Assembly: GCF_017876115.1 (NCBI RefSeq)
Contig: NZ_JAGINO010000026.1
Location: 1 to 64,000 of the forward strand
DNA: 64,000 nucleotides
Reading direction: 5' to 3'
Source: Azospirillum picis
Lineage (GTDB): Bacteria; Pseudomonadota; Alphaproteobacteria; Azospirillales; Azospirillaceae
The position numbers and the translations under genes are program-made. Shown here one piece after another: positions 55,199 to 64,000 of the stretch. The number at the start of each line of letters is the position of its first letter. The first letter of the stretch is position 1. Under the pieces are notes generated by a model. The model had not been told where the DNA came from. It saw only the letters and a program-made list of their open reading frames with translations, and ran no database searches.

Positions 55199-56017
55199 TC
55201 AGGCGGGAAGCGGCCGGCGCGCCGCCCGGCGGACCGCCTGTTCCTCCAGATACCGGTCGACCGATGCGGCATGCTCCGGCGACAGGTGCGCCAGCGTCTG
55301 AAGCGCCGCCGTCGCATCCAGGCAGCCCGCAAGGTCGCTGCGCTCGGACAGGCGGAGAAGGCGCTTGGTGTAGCGAAGGGCCGGCGCGGAATTCCGCGCG
55401 ATTTCCTCCGCCAGGGTGCGGGCACGCTCCATCAGCCCGTCGGCCGGGACGATCTCCGACACCAGCCCGTAGCCGAGCGCCGTGCCGGCATCGATGATCC
55501 GGCCGGTGAAGGCCAGTTCCGCCGCGCGGGCCTGCCCGATCGCCCTTGGCAGGAACCATGCGCCGCCGATCCCCGACACCAGCCCGAGCCTGACGAAGGT
55601 TTCCGCGAAGATCGCAGCCGGCGACGCGATGCGCAGGTCGCACATGCAGGCGAGATCGAGGCCGGCCCCCATGGCCGGACCATTCACCGCCGCGATGACC
55701 GGCACCTCCAGGCCATGAAGGGCGAGCGCCAGACGCTGAAGCGTGCGCCGGTAGCGCTCGCCGATGTCGATCGGCCCGCCGGCCATCAACCCGTCGCGCG
55801 ACTGCATGTCCTTGACGTTCCCGCCCGCGCAGAAGGCCGGCCCTGCACCGGTCAGGATCGCGACATGGACGCTGTCGTCGGCGTTGACCGCCTCCAGGGC
55901 CGCAATGAAGTCGGCGCACTGTTCGGGCCGCGAGAGGGCGTTGCGGGTCGCCGGCTCGTCCATCGTCAGGAGGACGAGGCCGCCTTCCCGCTCGATCGTC
56001 AAAAATGGGCGCGTCAC
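55199..56017 (-). CDS. Enoyl-CoA hydratase/isomerase
   Basis: A 272-residue crotonase-family protein with CoA-binding GAGPAFCAGGNVKDM and an oxyanion-hole stretch VIAAVNGPAMGAGLDLACMCD. The start is GTG at 56017, which overlaps the upstream CaiB stop in GTGA. It most likely hydrates or isomerises an enoyl-CoA produced after CoA transfer. The substrate is unknown. Confidence 0.86.
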   Translation of the reverse strand: MTRPFLTIEREGGLVLLTMDEPATRNALSRPEQCADFIAALEAVNADDSVHVAILTGAGPAFCAGGNVKDMQSRDGLMAGGPIDIGERYRRTLQRLALALHGLEVPVIAAVNGPAMGAGLDLACMCDLRIASPAAIFAETFVRLGLVSGIGGAWFLPRAIGQARAAELAFTGRIIDAGTALGYGLVSEIVPADGLMERARTLAEEIARNSAPALRYTKRLLRLSERSDLAGCLDATAALQTLAHLSPEHAASVDRYLEEQAVRRAARRPLPA

Positions 56018-57216
56018 GATGCTGCTCCGGTGAAGACCACGGCGTCCGACACGAGCGCGTCCACATCCGCCTCGGCGAAGCCGAAGCGTTGCAGGACCGC
56101 GCGCGAATCCTGACCCGTGAGGGGGGGTGGTGCGGTCGGCGCCGCGGCGCCGGGGGTGCCCAGGGCGAAGCCCGGCATGCGGAAGCGGCCCGCCCGCGGG
56201 TGATCCAGTTCGATTTCGATGCCGCTTGCCGCATACTGCTCGCTGCCGGCGACCTCGGCGTAATCGGCGACCGGGGCCGCGACGATGTCGGCCTGCCGCA
56301 ACAGCGGCAGCCACTCCGCCGACGTCCGTCGGCGGAAGATCGGCTGAAGCACGGCGAGCAGCGCCGGGCGTTCGGCGACCCGTCCGGCATTCGTCGCGAA
56401 GCGGGGATCGGTCACGAGGTCGCTGCGCCCGATCAGGTCGCAGAGCGCGCGCCAGCGGCGATCCTGGTAAGCGGCCACCATGATCCAGCCGTCGCGGGTC
56501 GGCAGCGCCTCGTTCACCGCGGCATAGGGTGCGGCGCTGCCCGTCGGTTCCGGCAGGGTGCCGGAGTTGAGATAGGCGGCGAGGTTGAGCTGCTGGAGCA
56601 TCAGCATGGAATTGTAGAGGCTGACGTCGAGTTGCCCGCCCTCGCCGGTGGCGTCGCGCCGCCGCAGGGCGGCCAGGACGGCGACGGTGGCGAACAGCGC
56701 ACCGGTCATATCGGCCAGGGGCAAGGGCACCTTGCCCGGCCCGCCGTCGGGAGCCGGTATGCCTGCCATCAACCCGGTGACCGCCTGGATGATGCCGTCC
56801 ACGCCGGGACGGTCGCTCCACGGGCCGGTCCGGCCGTAGGCGGAGAGCGAACAGGTGATGAGGTCCGGCTTGACGGCGGACAGGGCGGCATGGTCGATGC
56901 CGAGGCGGGCGGTGACGCCGGGTCGGAAATTCTCCAGAACGACGTCGGTCCGCTCGGCCAGGCGGCGGATCACCCCGGCCGCCTCCGGCCGCTTGAGGTC
57001 GATGCTGAGGGACAGCTTGTTCCGGTTCGCCGTCAGGGCGGTGAGGCTTTCGGCGTTCTGCCAGGGCGGGCCGAGCCGCCGCGCCAGCTCGCCGCCGGGC
57101 GGCTCGATCTTGATGACGGTCGCGCCCATGTCCGCGAGCCACATCCCGCAGACCGGCCCGGCGATCAGTTGCCCGAAATCGAGAACGGTGAGCCCGGTGA
57201 GAGACTGTGCGAGCAT
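56014..57216 (-). CDS. CaiB/BaiF family CoA transferase
   Basis: A 400-residue family III CoA transferase. LTVLDFGQLIAGPVCGMWLAD lies at the N-terminus. DVVLENFRPGV (about residue 100) and GQLDVSLYNSM mark the family, and the catalytic Asp is expected in the PLPLADMTGALFA stretch. The start MLAQSLTGLT was chosen from the family alignment. It should activate a carboxylic acid as its CoA ester for the enoyl-CoA hydratase. The LysR gene is divergent. Confidence 0.87.
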   Translation of the reverse strand: MLAQSLTGLTVLDFGQLIAGPVCGMWLADMGATVIKIEPPGGELARRLGPPWQNAESLTALTANRNKLSLSIDLKRPEAAGVIRRLAERTDVVLENFRPGVTARLGIDHAALSAVKPDLITCSLSAYGRTGPWSDRPGVDGIIQAVTGLMAGIPAPDGGPGKVPLPLADMTGALFATVAVLAALRRRDATGEGGQLDVSLYNSMLMLQQLNLAAYLNSGTLPEPTGSAAPYAAVNEALPTRDGWIMVAAYQDRRWRALCDLIGRSDLVTDPRFATNAGRVAERPALLAVLQPIFRRRTSAEWLPLLRQADIVAAPVADYAEVAGSEQYAASGIEIELDHPRAGRFRMPGFALGTPGAAAPTAPPPLTGQDSRAVLQRFGFAEADVDALVSDAVVFTGAAS

Positions 57217-57308
57217 GGCAATCAATGACTCCAGAGGGATGAGACGTGTCGCCTCGTGGTGGAGTCCATGTGCCGCCGATTGCGCTTCCATCACAATCGA
57301 GTAATCTT

Positions 57309-57322
57309 GCGCAACTGTTGAC
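57309..57322. promoter_or_regulatory. LysR-type motif, copy at the divergent promoter
   Basis: GCGCAACTGTTGAC, preceded by TT to give a TTGCGCAA palindrome (57307-57314), lies in the gap between the CaiB operon (start 57216) and the LysR gene (start 57342). The reverse complement recurs exactly at 58288-58301, upstream of the MHS transporter. Confidence 0.65.
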
Positions 57323-57341
57323 GAAATCTGCACGGTCGACC

Positions 57342-58220
57342 ATGAGGGATTTGCCGCCGCTGAACGCTCTGCTGGCTTTCGAGATCGTCGCGCGGACGGG
57401 CAGCGTCCGGTCGGCCGCCGATGAACTGCTGGTGACGCCGAGCGCCATCAGCCGGCAGATCAGGCTGCTGGAGGAGCATTTCGGCGTCGCGCTGTTCGCC
57501 CGGCAGGGCCGCGGCCTGACGATGACCTCGGTCGGCGCCGCCTATTACGAGCGGGTCACCAGCCATTTCGACGGGCTGCGCAAGGCCAGCGCGCTCCTGC
57601 ATGCGTCGTCGGGCCGGTCGGTTCTGAAGCTGCGCTCCTACACGACCTTCGCGACGCGGTGGCTGCTGCCCCGCCTGTCGCATTTCCAGTTGGCCCATCC
57701 GGAAATCGACATCCGCCTGACGACGGAATCGCAATGGAGCGACCTGGGGGGCTTCGATGCCGCCATCCGGCTCGGCGACGGGCAATGGCCCGAGCATCAC
57801 GCCGTCCCGCTGGTGCCGAACGTCCTGCGCCCGGTGTGCAGCCCGGCGCTGCTGAAAGGCGCCGAGGCGAAGGACGCCTCGTGGCTGGCGCGACAGACGC
57901 TGCTCTTCGTCCGTGCAAGGCCCGACGACTGGGCGCTCTGGTGCGACGCCGCCGGGATCGACATGGACCGGCTCAAGCGGCGCAGGGAACTGGAAAGCTC
58001 GGCCCTCGCCTACCAGGCGGCGCTCGAAGGGCACGGGGTGGCGCTGGCGCAACTCGTCCTCGTCGAGGAGGAGATGGCGGCCGGCGATCTGGTGGCGCCG
58101 ATCGCGTTCGCGCTCGATCGCCGGAACGTCACCTACTATCTGGTGTCCGATGTGCGGAGCCAGAAACGCGGCGTTCTCGATCAGCTCCAGCGCTGGCTGA
58201 CGGCGGACGGCACCGCCTAG
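57342..58220 (+). CDS. LysR-family regulator (GcvA-like)
   Basis: A 292-residue LysR-type regulator. The N-terminal helix-turn-helix spans LPPLNALLAFEIVARTGSVR and LLVTPSAISRQIRLLEEHFG. The effector domain has FATRWLLPRLSHFQLAHPEI and FDAAIRLGDGQWP, as in the GcvA/AmpR group. It is divergent from the CaiB-ECH-ALDH operon and precedes an MHS transporter gene. A shared 14-bp motif lies before both, so it probably controls both. Confidence 0.88.
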   Translation: MRDLPPLNALLAFEIVARTGSVRSAADELLVTPSAISRQIRLLEEHFGVALFARQGRGLTMTSVGAAYYERVTSHFDGLRKASALLHASSGRSVLKLRSYTTFATRWLLPRLSHFQLAHPEIDIRLTTESQWSDLGGFDAAIRLGDGQWPEHHAVPLVPNVLRPVCSPALLKGAEAKDASWLARQTLLFVRARPDDWALWCDAAGIDMDRLKRRRELESSALAYQAALEGHGVALAQLVLVEEEMAAGDLVAPIAFALDRRNVTYYLVSDVRSQKRGVLDQLQRWLTADGTA

Positions 58221-58620
58221 CAGGGGTCGGCTCCCGGCGGTCGCATCGGCGCCTTCCATCCGCGATGGCAGCGATCGTTTCCCCCAGGTCAACAGTTGCG
58301 CGATTTTACTTGCTGGTCCGTCTGACCGACTTTCATTAGCGTCGGCAAAAGACAGGGGCGCAATGGCTCCCTGGACACCCCCGCCGCTGGCCCCGCCGCT
58401 GGTCGGGACTCCGCCCGGACATCCGGGGAGAGCCCGCGCGGGAAAAACCGCGACAGCCCCGGAAAGCACGGGCGCCGGATGCGCGTGGGGACGGAAACCG
58501 TGCCGCTCGACGCACCGCCCACGACCGTGGAGCCCTTGGGGCTCGTCCCGGCGCCATGAGCTGCGGTCGTCATGAACAATCCGCGTTCGGGAAGACCGGA
58601 TGCGCAGGGGAGGAACTGAC
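58221..58620. other. Intergenic region upstream of the MHS transporter
   Basis: A 400-bp stretch with no convincing gene. It holds the 14-bp LysR motif (58288-58301), which is followed by an AT-richer ATTTTACTTGC stretch. No terminator of the LysR gene or RNA gene is recognisable. Confidence 0.5.
58288..58301. promoter_or_regulatory. LysR-type motif, copy upstream of the MHS transporter
   Basis: GTCAACAGTTGCGC is the exact reverse complement of 57309-57322. It is flanked by GATT, as copy 1 is flanked by AATC. It lies about 320 bp upstream of the transporter start, inside the 400-bp gap. Confidence 0.6.
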
Positions 58621-59961
58621 ATGGTCCAAGCGCGACCACCGAAGATGCTGTCGATCGTTCTCTCGTCCAGCCTTGGAACGATGCTGGAATATTATGATTT
58701 CTTCGTCTATGTCGCCCTGACGGGGACCTTCACCAAGCTCTTCTTCCCGACGGAGGATCCGGTGGTGGCCGCACTGGTCGGCGCCGCGGGATTTGGGGCG
58801 GCGTTCCTCGCGCGACCGGTCGGCACGCTCATCTTCAGCCCGATGGCGGACCGGATCGGGCGGAAGAAGACCTTCGTCGTGACCCTGACGCTGATGGGCG
58901 CGGCGACCTTCCTGATGGGTTGCCTGCCGAGCTATGCCACCGCCGGCTTCGCGGCCCCTGCCGCCCTGCTCGCGTTGCGCATCGTCCAGGGCATCGCGCT
59001 CGGCGGCGAATACGGGTCGGCGGCGGTGTACGTGATGGAGCATGCCCCCGCCCGGCGTGCCGGGCTCTACACCAGCGTGCTGCAGGGCACCGCCGGGGTC
59101 GGATTGCTCGTCGCCCTCGTCATCGTCGCCGCCCTCAGGGCCAGCCTCAGCGCAGAGACGTTCGACCTGTGGGGCTGGCGGATACCGTTCCTTCTGTCGG
59201 CGCCGATCGTGATCGTGGCGACCTTCATCCGATTGCGGATGACGGAGACGCCGGTGTTCCTGGAGCTCAAGCGATCCGGAACGCTCTCCGCGTCGCCGCT
59301 TGCGGACTCCCTGACGAGCCGGGCGGCCTGGAAGGGAATCCTGCTGGCGATCTTCGGCGCGCAGGGCGGGACGTCGGTCGCCTTGTACACGTCGGTGGTC
59401 TACATGCTGTATTTCCTGCAAGGCGTCCTGAAGGTCGACAGCATGCAGGCGAACATGTGCGTCGCCGTCGCCGTGCTGGCCACCGCACCGCTGTTCCCGG
59501 TCTTCGGCGGGCTTTCGGACCGGATCGGCCGCGCCAGGACCATGCTGATCGGCATCGTCTCCTGGATGGTCATCGCCTATCCGGCCTTTTCCGGCATCGC
59601 GGCCGGTGCCGGCACGGGCTCATGGACGCTCGTCACTCTTCTCATCACGGCGCTGGCCGCGCTGACGGCGATGATCATGGCCCCGCTTCCCGCCTTCATC
59701 TCGGAATGCTTCCCGCCACAGAGCCGCACGACCGGCTTCGGCCTGGCGCAACAGGTCGGCAACGTGATGTTCGGCGGCTTCCTTCCGCTCATCTCGTTGA
59801 CGCTGGTGGGCTGGACGGGCAACCCGCTTGCCGGGGTCGGCTATTCGATCGCGTCGCTGATCCCCTGCGCCGTGGTCACCTACTGCTGGGCGTTGAAGGC
59901 GGAGAAGGGCAGAAAAGCGGTGACGGCACCGATCGAAGCACGGGCGCAATCGATGGGATGA
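58621..59961 (+). CDS. MHS-family MFS transporter (metabolite:H+ symporter)
   Basis: A 446-residue major facilitator with about 12 membrane segments. The MHS-family opening SSSLGTMLEYYDFFVYVAL is clear. SPMADRIGRKKTF is the loop 2-3 motif, and GGEYGSAAVYVMEHAP is the typical helix 5 region. Such transporters bring in organic acids such as shikimate, citrate or alpha-ketoglutarate. It probably imports the substrate of the adjacent CaiB operon; the LysR motif is shared. Confidence 0.88.
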   Translation: MVQARPPKMLSIVLSSSLGTMLEYYDFFVYVALTGTFTKLFFPTEDPVVAALVGAAGFGAAFLARPVGTLIFSPMADRIGRKKTFVVTLTLMGAATFLMGCLPSYATAGFAAPAALLALRIVQGIALGGEYGSAAVYVMEHAPARRAGLYTSVLQGTAGVGLLVALVIVAALRASLSAETFDLWGWRIPFLLSAPIVIVATFIRLRMTETPVFLELKRSGTLSASPLADSLTSRAAWKGILLAIFGAQGGTSVALYTSVVYMLYFLQGVLKVDSMQANMCVAVAVLATAPLFPVFGGLSDRIGRARTMLIGIVSWMVIAYPAFSGIAAGAGTGSWTLVTLLITALAALTAMIMAPLPAFISECFPPQSRTTGFGLAQQVGNVMFGGFLPLISLTLVGWTGNPLAGVGYSIASLIPCAVVTYCWALKAEKGRKAVTAPIEARAQSMG

Positions 59962-60000
59962 GGGCCGGCGTTGGAACCGGCCGCCAGGACGGGATGGTTC

Positions 60001-60033
60001 CGGCTGTCCAGGGGGTTCTCCCCTGGACAGCCG
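60001..60033. terminator. Terminator hairpin between convergent genes
   Basis: A 13-bp perfect stem (CGGCTGTCCAGGG and its complement) with a short loop lies between the MHS transporter (ends 59961) and the molybdenum hydroxylase operon (ends 60083). Both genes converge here. No T-run is seen. Confidence 0.7.
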
Positions 60034-60082
60034 CAGTCACAGAAAGGACTGCCGGGCCGGCCACGCCGGTGTCATGCTTGTC

Positions 60083-62329
60083 TCACGCCCGCCTGCGGGC
60101 CGCCGACACCGGCGGCAGGCCGGCCAGCACCTTGTCGAGGGTGATGGGGAAGTCCCGCACCCGGACGCCGGTGGCGTTGTACACCGCATTGGCCACGGCG
60201 GCGCCGGAACCGCAGACGCCCAGCTCACCCACGCCCTTCGCCAGCAGCGGGTTCGCCACCGGGTCACGCTCCTCCAGGAAATGGACGTCGATCGGCGGAA
60301 TGTCGGCATGCACCGGCACGTGATACTCGCCCAGATCACGGTTCACGACCTTCCCGGAGCGCGGGTCATGCACCAACTCCTCGGTGAGTGCCCCGCCGAT
60401 CCCGAACACCACACCGCCGATCGCCTGCGAGGTCGCGGTCTGCCGATTGAGGATACGCCCAGCGGCGAACACGCTGTTCCACCGCGCGACCCGCAGTTCC
60501 CCGGTCACCGCATGCACCCGCACCTCGCAGAAATGCGCGCCGTAGGAGGTCTGGTTGAACCGGCTGTTGCTCTCGCCGGGCTGGACGCTGCCCTCCACCG
60601 ACAGGCCGTCGCCGACCAGCTCGGCGATCGGGCGACGGAAGCCGGATGCCGTCACCATGCCGTCGGCGAAGGTGAGGGTGTCCGCCGGCAGGCCGGCCGC
60701 AGCGGCGAGCCGGGCACGGAGTTCGGCGCAGGCGGCATAGACGGCGGAGCCGCTCGTCGCCGCCCCCCAACTGCCGCCCGAACCGGCGCTGGCCGGATCG
60801 TCGGTGTCGCCGAGCCGCACCTCGACCCGTGCGAGCGGCACGCCGAGCAGATCGGCCGCGATCTGCGCCAGGACCGTGTAGGTCCCGGTGCCGATGTCGG
60901 TCATCTCGGTTTCCACCATCACCCTGCCGCCGGCATCGATCCGCACCCGCGCCCGGCTCGGCCCGAACAGGTTGCCGCGGGCGGCGGCAGCCATGCCATG
61001 CCCGACCAGCCACTCGCCGTCACGGAGCCCGCCGGGCACCCGGTTGCGCGACGCCCAGCCGAACCGGTCGGCGCCATGCCGCAGGCAATCCACCAGTGCG
61101 CGGCTGGAAAAGGGAATGCCGAGCTCAGGATGCCGCTCGGGCTCGTTGCGCAGGCGGAGCTCGATCGGGTCGAGGTCCAGCGCCTCCGCCAGTTCGTCCA
61201 TAGCGCATTCGAGCGCCAGTTGGCCGATTGCCTCGCCCGGTGCACGCATCGAGACGCCAAGCAGCTTGTTCGTCCGCACCACCTTGTGATCGACCAGCCG
61301 GTTTTCGCCGGCATACAGCAGATGGGTGGCGAGCCCGGCCGGCTCGAAGAACACCTCGCCGGCCAGTTGGTCGGTGATCGTCTCGTGCTGCAGGACGGTG
61401 AGGCGGCCCGCCGCATCGGCCGCAAGGCGAACGCGCTGGTGCGTCATCGGGCGGCGGCCGGTGGTCTCGAACACCTGCTGGCGCGTCATCACCACCTTCA
61501 CCGGGCGGCCGAGATGGCGGGCGGCGATCGCGGCGGCCACGGCTTCCGGCATCACCCCCAGCTTGCCGCCGAACCCGCCACCGACGAAGGGCGACAGGAT
61601 GCGAACCTCGGACGGCTGCAGCCCCATCACCGTCGCCAGTTGGTCGCGGGTGACGACCGGCGACTGGTAGGAGGCATGCAGCGTCAGCCGTCCGTCCTGC
61701 CAGACGGCCACCGATGCGTGCGGCTCCATGGCCGCATGGCTCTGGCTCGGCGTCCGCCAGACGGCATCGACCAGTGCGGCAGCCTCGTGCGCCGTTCGAT
61801 CGACGTCGCCCTGCTCGGTGTGGATGAGGAACAGGCCGTAGATGTCGTCGGTCGGCGGCAGCGCGGTGCCGCGTGCCGCCTCCATGTCGAAGACGCCGGG
61901 CGCGGCCTCGTACGTCACCTTGACGGACAGTGCGGCGGCGCGGGCGCGCTCGGGGCTGTCCGCCACCACCACGCCGATCGGCTGGCCGAAATAGGCGACC
62001 TCGTCCACTCCTTGCACCGGTGCGGCAGCACCGGCGAAGTCGCCGCCGTTGCGGATCAGCCGCTCGTCGCGGATCAGCGCGAGCACGCCCGGCATCGCCA
62101 GCGCCGCCTCCGCGTCCACCCCGGTGATACGGCCGCAGCCGATCGGGGCGCGCAGCAGAACGCCGTGCGCCAGTCCTTCCGGGAAATGCTCGGCGGCATA
62201 GCGCGCCGTACCCGAAACCTTGCGCGGCCCGTCGATCCGCGGCTGTGCGGTGCCCACGGTGGGCGCCGGCGCGCTGTCGAGCAGGCTGGCCGGAAACGGC
62301 GCGTCCATCTTCACGGTCGCGTCGGTCAT
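60083..62329 (-). CDS. Molybdenum hydroxylase large subunit (PaoC-like)
   Basis: A 748-residue xanthine dehydrogenase-family molybdopterin-binding subunit. Motifs include FVGGGFGGKLGVMPEA, APGEAIGQLALECAMDELA and SYGAHFCEV. The C-terminal LAKGVGELGVCGSGAAVANA includes the probable active-site Glu. With the two genes upstream it forms an S-M-L enzyme of the PaoABC (aldehyde oxidoreductase) type. The physiological substrate is unknown. Confidence 0.88.
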   Translation of the reverse strand: MTDATVKMDAPFPASLLDSAPAPTVGTAQPRIDGPRKVSGTARYAAEHFPEGLAHGVLLRAPIGCGRITGVDAEAALAMPGVLALIRDERLIRNGGDFAGAAAPVQGVDEVAYFGQPIGVVVADSPERARAAALSVKVTYEAAPGVFDMEAARGTALPPTDDIYGLFLIHTEQGDVDRTAHEAAALVDAVWRTPSQSHAAMEPHASVAVWQDGRLTLHASYQSPVVTRDQLATVMGLQPSEVRILSPFVGGGFGGKLGVMPEAVAAAIAARHLGRPVKVVMTRQQVFETTGRRPMTHQRVRLAADAAGRLTVLQHETITDQLAGEVFFEPAGLATHLLYAGENRLVDHKVVRTNKLLGVSMRAPGEAIGQLALECAMDELAEALDLDPIELRLRNEPERHPELGIPFSSRALVDCLRHGADRFGWASRNRVPGGLRDGEWLVGHGMAAAARGNLFGPSRARVRIDAGGRVMVETEMTDIGTGTYTVLAQIAADLLGVPLARVEVRLGDTDDPASAGSGGSWGAATSGSAVYAACAELRARLAAAAGLPADTLTFADGMVTASGFRRPIAELVGDGLSVEGSVQPGESNSRFNQTSYGAHFCEVRVHAVTGELRVARWNSVFAAGRILNRQTATSQAIGGVVFGIGGALTEELVHDPRSGKVVNRDLGEYHVPVHADIPPIDVHFLEERDPVANPLLAKGVGELGVCGSGAAVANAVYNATGVRVRDFPITLDKVLAGLPPVSAARRRA

Positions 62330-63315
62330 CGCGCATCCTCCGTCAGATCGGTCAGGCACGCGACGAGGGTTCGCCGCAGCAGTGGGATCTTGAAGTCGTT
62401 GCCGCCATGGCCTTGCGCCCGGGCGAGAACGGCATCGGCGCAGCGTTCGAACAGGTCCTGGCCGGGCGTGGCGCCGACCAGCAGCTCTTCGGCGGCACGG
62501 TCGCGCCAGGGCATGGTGCCGATGCCGCCGAAGGCCAGCGCCGCCTGCGTGATCCTGCCATCCTCGACGGCGACGACCGCCGCCACCGACACCAGCGCGA
62601 AGGCATAGGAGGCGCGGTCACGCACCTTGCGGTAATGGTGGCGGCCGGGCACCGGCGGCGGCAGCAGGACCGCGGTGATCAGTTCGCCCGGCGCGAGCGT
62701 ATGCTCGATGTGCGGTGTGGTTCCAGGCAGGCGGTACAGCGTGTCGAGCTTGCGGTCGCCCGTGGTCCCCTCGGGCAGCCGCGTTTCCACCCGCGCATCG
62801 AGTGCGCGCATCGCCACCGCCATGTCGGAGGGGTGTGAGGCGATGCAATGCGCCGACGTCCCGAGGATCGCCATGATCCGGTTGAAGCCGCCCAGCGCGG
62901 CACAGCCGGATCCCGGCTCGCGCTTGTTGCAGGGCGAGGCCGGGTCGTAGAAGTAGTAGCAGCGGGTCCGCTGCAGAAGGTTGCCGCCGGTGGTCGCCTT
63001 GTTGCGCAACTGCCCGGAAGCACCGGCCAGGATCGCCTGGGACAGCACGGGATAGCGGTCCCGCACCAGCGGGTGCGCCGCCAGCTCGGCGTTCGACACC
63101 AGCGCGCCGATGCGCAGGCCGCCGTCGGGCGTCTCCGAGACCGTGCGCAGATCGAGGCCGCCGATGTCCACCAGGTGCCGCGGCCGTTCGATCCCGAGCT
63201 TCATCAGGTCGAGCAGGTTGGTGCCGCCGGCGATGAAGCGCGCCCCGGGCCGCTCGGCCGCCGCCTGCAGGGCCTCGGCCGCATCGCCCGGCCGGATATA
63301 ATCGAAAGCGATCAT
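62326..63315 (-). CDS. Molybdenum hydroxylase FAD subunit (PaoB-like)
   Basis: A 329-residue FAD-binding subunit. The FAD motif is FIAGGTNLLDLMKLGIERP, and ATTGGNLLQRTRCYYFYDP is the second FAD region. The insertion with Cys at CYYFYDPASPCNKREPGSGC matches the extra [4Fe-4S] site known in PaoB. It overlaps both neighbours by 4 bp (ATGA-type), showing tight coupling. Confidence 0.9.
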   Translation of the reverse strand: MIAFDYIRPGDAAEALQAAAERPGARFIAGGTNLLDLMKLGIERPRHLVDIGGLDLRTVSETPDGGLRIGALVSNAELAAHPLVRDRYPVLSQAILAGASGQLRNKATTGGNLLQRTRCYYFYDPASPCNKREPGSGCAALGGFNRIMAILGTSAHCIASHPSDMAVAMRALDARVETRLPEGTTGDRKLDTLYRLPGTTPHIEHTLAPGELITAVLLPPPVPGRHHYRKVRDRASYAFALVSVAAVVAVEDGRITQAALAFGGIGTMPWRDRAAEELLVGATPGQDLFERCADAVLARAQGHGGNDFKIPLLRRTLVACLTDLTEDAR

Positions 63316-63854
63316 GCCTCCGCTCCTTCGCCGGCGGCGTAGCGCGTGATGGCCTCGACGATCCGCGGGTATGCGGCGCAGCGGCACAGATTGCCGCTCA
63401 TGCGTTCGCGGATCTCCGCGGCGTCGATCGTCCGCGCCGGTCCGGCACCCGCACCGGCATGGCTCGGCCAGCCGGCACGCCATTCATCGAGCATGCCGAT
63501 CGCCGAGCAGATCTGGCCAGAGGTGCAGTAGCCGCACTGGAAGCCGTCCGTCTCGACGAATGCGGCCTGGAGCGGATGCAGCGCGTCGGGCGTGCCGAGA
63601 CCCTCGATCGTCGTGATCTCGTCCGCGCGATGCATCACCGCCAGCGACAGGCAACTGTTGATGCGCCGGCCGTTCACCAGCACGGTGCAGGCGCCGCACT
63701 GGCCATGATCGCAGCCCTTCTTGGTTCCGGTGAGCTGGAGATGCTCCCTCAGCGCGTCCAGCAACGTCACGCGCGCATCGACGTCGAGATGATGGGACAC
63801 GCCGTTCACCGACAGCGTCAGGGGAACGCTTTCGTCCGCTTCGATCCAAGGCAT
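63312..63854 (-). CDS. Molybdenum hydroxylase 2Fe-2S subunit (PaoA-like)
   Basis: A 180-residue iron-sulfur subunit. First cluster: KKGCDHGQCGACTVLVNG with a distal Cys (INSCLSLAV). Second cluster: FQCGYCTSGQICS and NLCRCAAYPRI. No signal peptide precedes MPWIEADESVPLTLSVNG, whereas PaoA of E. coli is Tat-exported, so this enzyme is more likely cytoplasmic. It is first in the three-gene operon. Confidence 0.9.
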   Translation of the reverse strand: MPWIEADESVPLTLSVNGVSHHLDVDARVTLLDALREHLQLTGTKKGCDHGQCGACTVLVNGRRINSCLSLAVMHRADEITTIEGLGTPDALHPLQAAFVETDGFQCGYCTSGQICSAIGMLDEWRAGWPSHAGAGAGPARTIDAAEIRERMSGNLCRCAAYPRIVEAITRYAAGEGAEA

Positions 63855-63904
63855 GGATGGACTCCTCTGGAATGGGAGGGGAGCAGGGTATGGGCCGGGC
63901 CGCG

Positions 63905-64000
63905 TCACTCGACGGGCGCAGGCAGTGCAAGCGCCGCCTTGAAGGCGGGAATGTCGAGGAACGCCGTGACGGCGACGATCCGCTGATCCTGCAGCGTCAG
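63905..64000 (-). CDS. 3' end of an unidentified protein (SnoaL-like)
   Basis: Only 31 C-terminal codons are visible, LTLQDQRIVAVTAFLDIPAF, continuing and ending LALPAPVE before TGA. The pattern, an exposed strand followed by a short TAFLD-type turn, resembles the end of SnoaL/NTF2-like domains such as those fused to some ECF sigma factors. The short visible part does not allow a firm family call. Confidence 0.4.
   Translation of the reverse strand: MTLQDQRIVAVTAFLDIPAFKAALALPAPVE

Overview
The window is a very GC-rich, gene-dense bacterial chromosome segment with short intergenic gaps and frequent ATGA-type stop/start overlaps. The gene content fits an alphaproteobacterium, most likely a Rhodospirillales/Azospirillum-type organism: a Rhodospirillum rubrum-type coo cluster, an atoSC-atoDAEB cluster, rhizobial-style sugar ABC operons and molybdenum hydroxylases. 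This assignment is an inference; no rRNA or other phylogenetic marker is present.

Layout. (1) 1-7353, minus strand: atoS-atoC followed by atoD-atoA-atoE-atoB (atoB cut by the window edge), the E. coli gene order for short-chain acyl/acetoacetate use. A sigma-54 promoter and an inverted-repeat enhancer lie before atoD. (2) 7499-17748: a DeoR-type repressor divergent from a sugar operon with deoC, a binding protein, a double-NBD ATPase, two permeases, a DUF4432 epimerase-like protein, a PfkB kinase and an FGGY kinase. It probably imports and breaks down a pentose or deoxypentose. (3) 17910-19084: two orphan response regulators. (4) 19536-28429: mixed metabolic genes, namely an IorAB-type molybdenum hydroxylase, an MFS exporter, an SDR, a GlxA-type regulator, a TetR/thiolase divergent pair and an AhpD-like protein. 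(5) 28556-38815: an AraC regulator, a 22-repeat CRISPR array and a type I-C cas operon (cas3-cas5c-cas8c-cas7-cas4-cas1-cas2) whose cas3 carries an in-frame stop. (6) 39323-53626: a CO-oxidation / H2-evolution island with divergent operons. The minus strand carries cooMKLXUH-hupE (membrane energy-converting [NiFe] hydrogenase and a probable Ni permease). The plus strand carries hypA-cooFSCTJ-hypB-cooA-hypC (CO dehydrogenase, nickel insertion, CO sensor). (7) 53763-59961: an acyl-CoA / aldehyde catabolic operon (CaiB-type CoA transferase, enoyl-CoA hydratase, aldehyde dehydrogenase) divergent from a LysR regulator and an MHS-family transporter. (8) 60083-64000: a PaoABC-like three-subunit molybdenum hydroxylase and the 3' end of one more gene.

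How it works together. CooS oxidises CO, CooF carries electrons to the CooMKLXUH hydrogenase, protons are reduced to H2 and ion pumping is coupled to this. CooC, CooT, CooJ, HypA, HypB, HypC and HupE handle nickel supply and insertion. CooA should switch on both operons in response to CO through two near-identical sites at 47341-47356 and 47445-47460.

Most notable observations: the nonsense-interrupted cas3; a CooA with Ser at the position of the R. rubrum haem ligand Cys75; the matched pair of CooA operators; an atoDAEB sigma-54 promoter with a paired enhancer; and three non-coding motifs (a 14-bp LysR-type site, a 17-bp TTAATACCTAGA element and a 17-bp AACCCATAC element), each found at two separate promoters in the window.
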